Source: an uncultured bacterium
Lineage (GTDB): Bacteria > Patescibacteriota > Minisyncoccia > Phycocordibacterales > UBA9973
Direction: 5' to 3'
DNA: 64,000 nt
NCBI GenBank assembly: GCA_937895515.1
Contig: CALAYS010000077.1
Location: 1-64,000 of the forward strand
Positions 62,456-64,000 of the stretch are shown one piece after another. The position numbers were made by a program, and so were the translations under genes. The notes beneath the pieces are model-generated. The model searched no databases. It had not been told where the DNA came from and worked only from the letters and a program-made list of their open reading frames with translations. Position 1 is the first letter of the stretch; every line of letters starts with the position of its first letter.

Positions 62456-64000
62456 TAACAAAACAGTATAATATGAAGCTCGTAAAAGAGCTTCATTTAT
62501 CAGGACTTATAAATTCTGATAGTAGCAATGATGCAGTCTTTTTTAAAACAAATGAAAATCTCCCAAAGATATCAGAAGTAGCAAATATAGACTTCCTATC
62601 ATTAGAAGTAAACAAGATAGACAATAGAACATTTCTATCTAATACAGCAAATTTTGCATGTACGGATATAGTTGCAAATGGAATACAGTATTTTAGAAAA
62701 CTAATTCGAGCACCAGCCATACCGGGAATGACCATGAGTTATTCCAAGGATGTGTATGATCCAGGATTGCCAGATCAATTCGTATACACAAATTCAGAAA
62801 CTATAGAAATAGTAGCAACAAATAGCACCGGAGATACTGTATACACAATTAAACTTGAAACATATCCAGTATTTATAGATGTAAGACACAAGCATCTAGA
62901 CTACTTGTACTCAATAGATAATAAGACATTCTCTGTAAAAAAGAAGAAAGATATACTATTCATACATACATCAAAAGATGTATTGGCATTTAGTAAAGCT
63001 TCTAATATATTCGCAACTGAAATCGTATCAAAAAACAACTCGATAGAATTATCCCTAGGAGAGTTTATATATGGTGGAGCAGTTAACATATCTGGCATAA
63101 ATTCAATAGTTAAATATGAATACTTCCCATACGTTCATAACATGGTCTCAAAAATAAAGGAAACACATCTATGTAATAGTGATGGCTTAATAACATTAAA
63201 AAACAAGAACATAGACATACAGTCGTTTACTTTAAAGAAATTAAATGGAACAACAATAAATTTTAATCTTTCCTTCTTTGTATCGTCAACAAGTGGGTAT
63301 GTAGATGTATCATATTTAATGCAATCAAGCATGATAGGCATTGGAGATGAGCTGGAATTTGAATACTCATATCTGCACATAGATAAAAAATATATAGATA
63401 TTGATATCAAAAAACTAAACAAGGATAGTAGAGTACACACATATGTTTCTCCAACATACATAGCCACAGGATTAGTAAAGACGTATAGAGATAAATTGTT
63501 TGGTGCTATCATAACTCATAATGAATTTGTAACAGAAAGTATGTTAAGTGACATATCAATAGACATACAACAATCTGGAAGCATATATACATTCGATTAC
63601 ACTAGCCAAAATCAAATATCAACAATAGACCCTAATAGCTTTTCACAATTTTATATATCCAACATAGACGAAATAGATTCATATCTTAATGCAAAACTAT
63701 TTAAAAACTGTGGAATATTTTCAATACAAAAACAGCAATCAAATTTTGAAGAATGTGGTTTGATATCAACAATAAAGACTAACTTCAATGATTTTGAAAC
63801 ATACAATATATATGCACCAAATATATGCGTTATTGGAAATACAGAAGTAGATGTTGGACTTGGAGTAAAAAGAGTAAATGTGAAAAACGTATACCCAATA
63901 GAGTTTAACGTAGACAGTAAAACAGCATCGCATACATATTTAAAAATAGACGCATACAATGATGAAGTAGCAAATATGCTAGAGTTTGTGTCGCTGGATC
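62452..64000 (+). CDS. Large beta-rich baseplate/fibre protein (partial, runs off right edge)
   Basis: I translated from ATG 62452 (ATGA overlap with the preceding stop) and found no stop to 64000: at least 516 codons. Alternating hydrophobic residues, no enzymatic motif; VDVSYLMQSSMIGIGDELEF and TVYTIKLETYPVFIDVRHKH are typical parts. It resembles the 57513 gene in composition. Another start at ATG 62473 lies within a hairpin. Likely peripheral baseplate or fibre protein. Confidence 0.7.
   Translation, partial: MITKQYNMKLVKELHLSGLINSDSSNDAVFFKTNENLPKISEVANIDFLSLEVNKIDNRTFLSNTANFACTDIVANGIQYFRKLIRAPAIPGMTMSYSKDVYDPGLPDQFVYTNSETIEIVATNSTGDTVYTIKLETYPVFIDVRHKHLDYLYSIDNKTFSVKKKKDILFIHTSKDVLAFSKASNIFATEIVSKNNSIELSLGEFIYGGAVNISGINSIVKYEYFPYVHNMVSKIKETHLCNSDGLITLKNKNIDIQSFTLKKLNGTTINFNLSFFVSSTSGYVDVSYLMQSSMIGIGDELEFEYSYLHIDKKYIDIDIKKLNKDSRVHTYVSPTYIATGLVKTYRDKLFGAIITHNEFVTESMLSDISIDIQQSGSIYTFDYTSQNQISTIDPNSFSQFYISNIDEIDSYLNAKLFKNCGIFSIQKQQSNFEECGLISTIKTNFNDFETYNIYAPNICVIGNTEVDVGLGVKRVNVKNVYPIEFNVDSKTASHTYLKIDAYNDEVANMLEFVSLD
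62473..62496 (+). other. Perfect 9-bp hairpin in the start of the last gene
   Basis: ATGAAGCTC (62473-62481) pairs perfectly with GAGCTTCAT (62488-62496) around GTAAAA, 21 nt after the start codon. TTATC follows, so a weak T-run only. It also covers an internal ATG. Confidence 0.6.

Overview
The window is a continuous stretch of a large, AT-rich tailed-phage genome, almost certainly a jumbo myovirus. It carries a complete contractile-tail and head module: TerL, portal, prohead protease, major capsid protein, neck proteins, sheath, tubes, tail chaperones, giant tail/ejection proteins, baseplate hub with lysozyme-like domain, gp25-like and J-like wedge proteins, and several fibres. A two-component spanin system with an outer-membrane lipoprotein implies a Gram-negative host. 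Codon use is strongly biased to AGA (Arg) and ATA (Ile). Genes are packed tightly with ATGA/TAATG overlaps and nearly all lie on the + strand. No tRNA, rRNA, CRISPR or insertion sequence was seen.

Layout: (1) 1-532: a minus-strand gly-zipper gene running off the left edge, with a 27-bp triplicate repeat, then a 255-bp divergent control region. (2) 533-3321: two gly-rich putative virion proteins, then a lysis cassette (TM/coiled-coil protein, holin candidate, i-spanin, o-spanin, DUF5675-like protein). (3) 3358-12265: fibre/adhesin genes enclosing an M15-type endolysin, closed by a bidirectional terminator. (4) 12307-12963: a minus-strand lipase-like hydrolase. (5) 13042-20309: packaging region with a 4-Cys protein, a T4 gp4-like nuclease, a kinase-like/DEDDh exonuclease fusion, a gly-zipper protein interrupted near its 3' end by a homing endonuclease element, and TerL. 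(6) 20306-32446: portal, protease/scaffold, capsid and neck proteins. (7) 32482-37723: sheath, three successive tube-like paralogues, and two tail chaperone candidates. (8) 37727-52628: three giant proteins (1233, 1643 and 2087 aa). The first sits in the tape-measure position, the second carries motifs of a single-chain two-barrel RNA polymerase, and the third is a hub/transglycosylase fusion. (9) 52625-64000: spike, wedge, peripheral baseplate and collar-fibre proteins; the last gene runs off the right edge.

Three results stand out. First, the 1643-aa protein between the tape-measure candidate and the hub has DDGSGVIS, GSKAG, REP and DFDYD motifs in the order expected of YonO/RDR/crAss-virion-type RNA polymerases, so it may be an ejected virion RNA polymerase. 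Second, the GIY-YIG endonuclease element upstream of terL supplies its host gene with a synonymously recoded 3' end. The displaced native 3' end is fused in frame to the endonuclease and still overlaps the terL start codon. Third, the 770-aa protein joins a kinase-like fold, a DEDDh exonuclease and a membrane anchor. Smaller points are a triplicated tube-fold gene, repeated perfect hairpins inside the first codons of several genes, and recurrent gly-zipper anchors in putative ejected proteins.

All functional calls are from reading motifs and gene order; no homology search or structure prediction was run.
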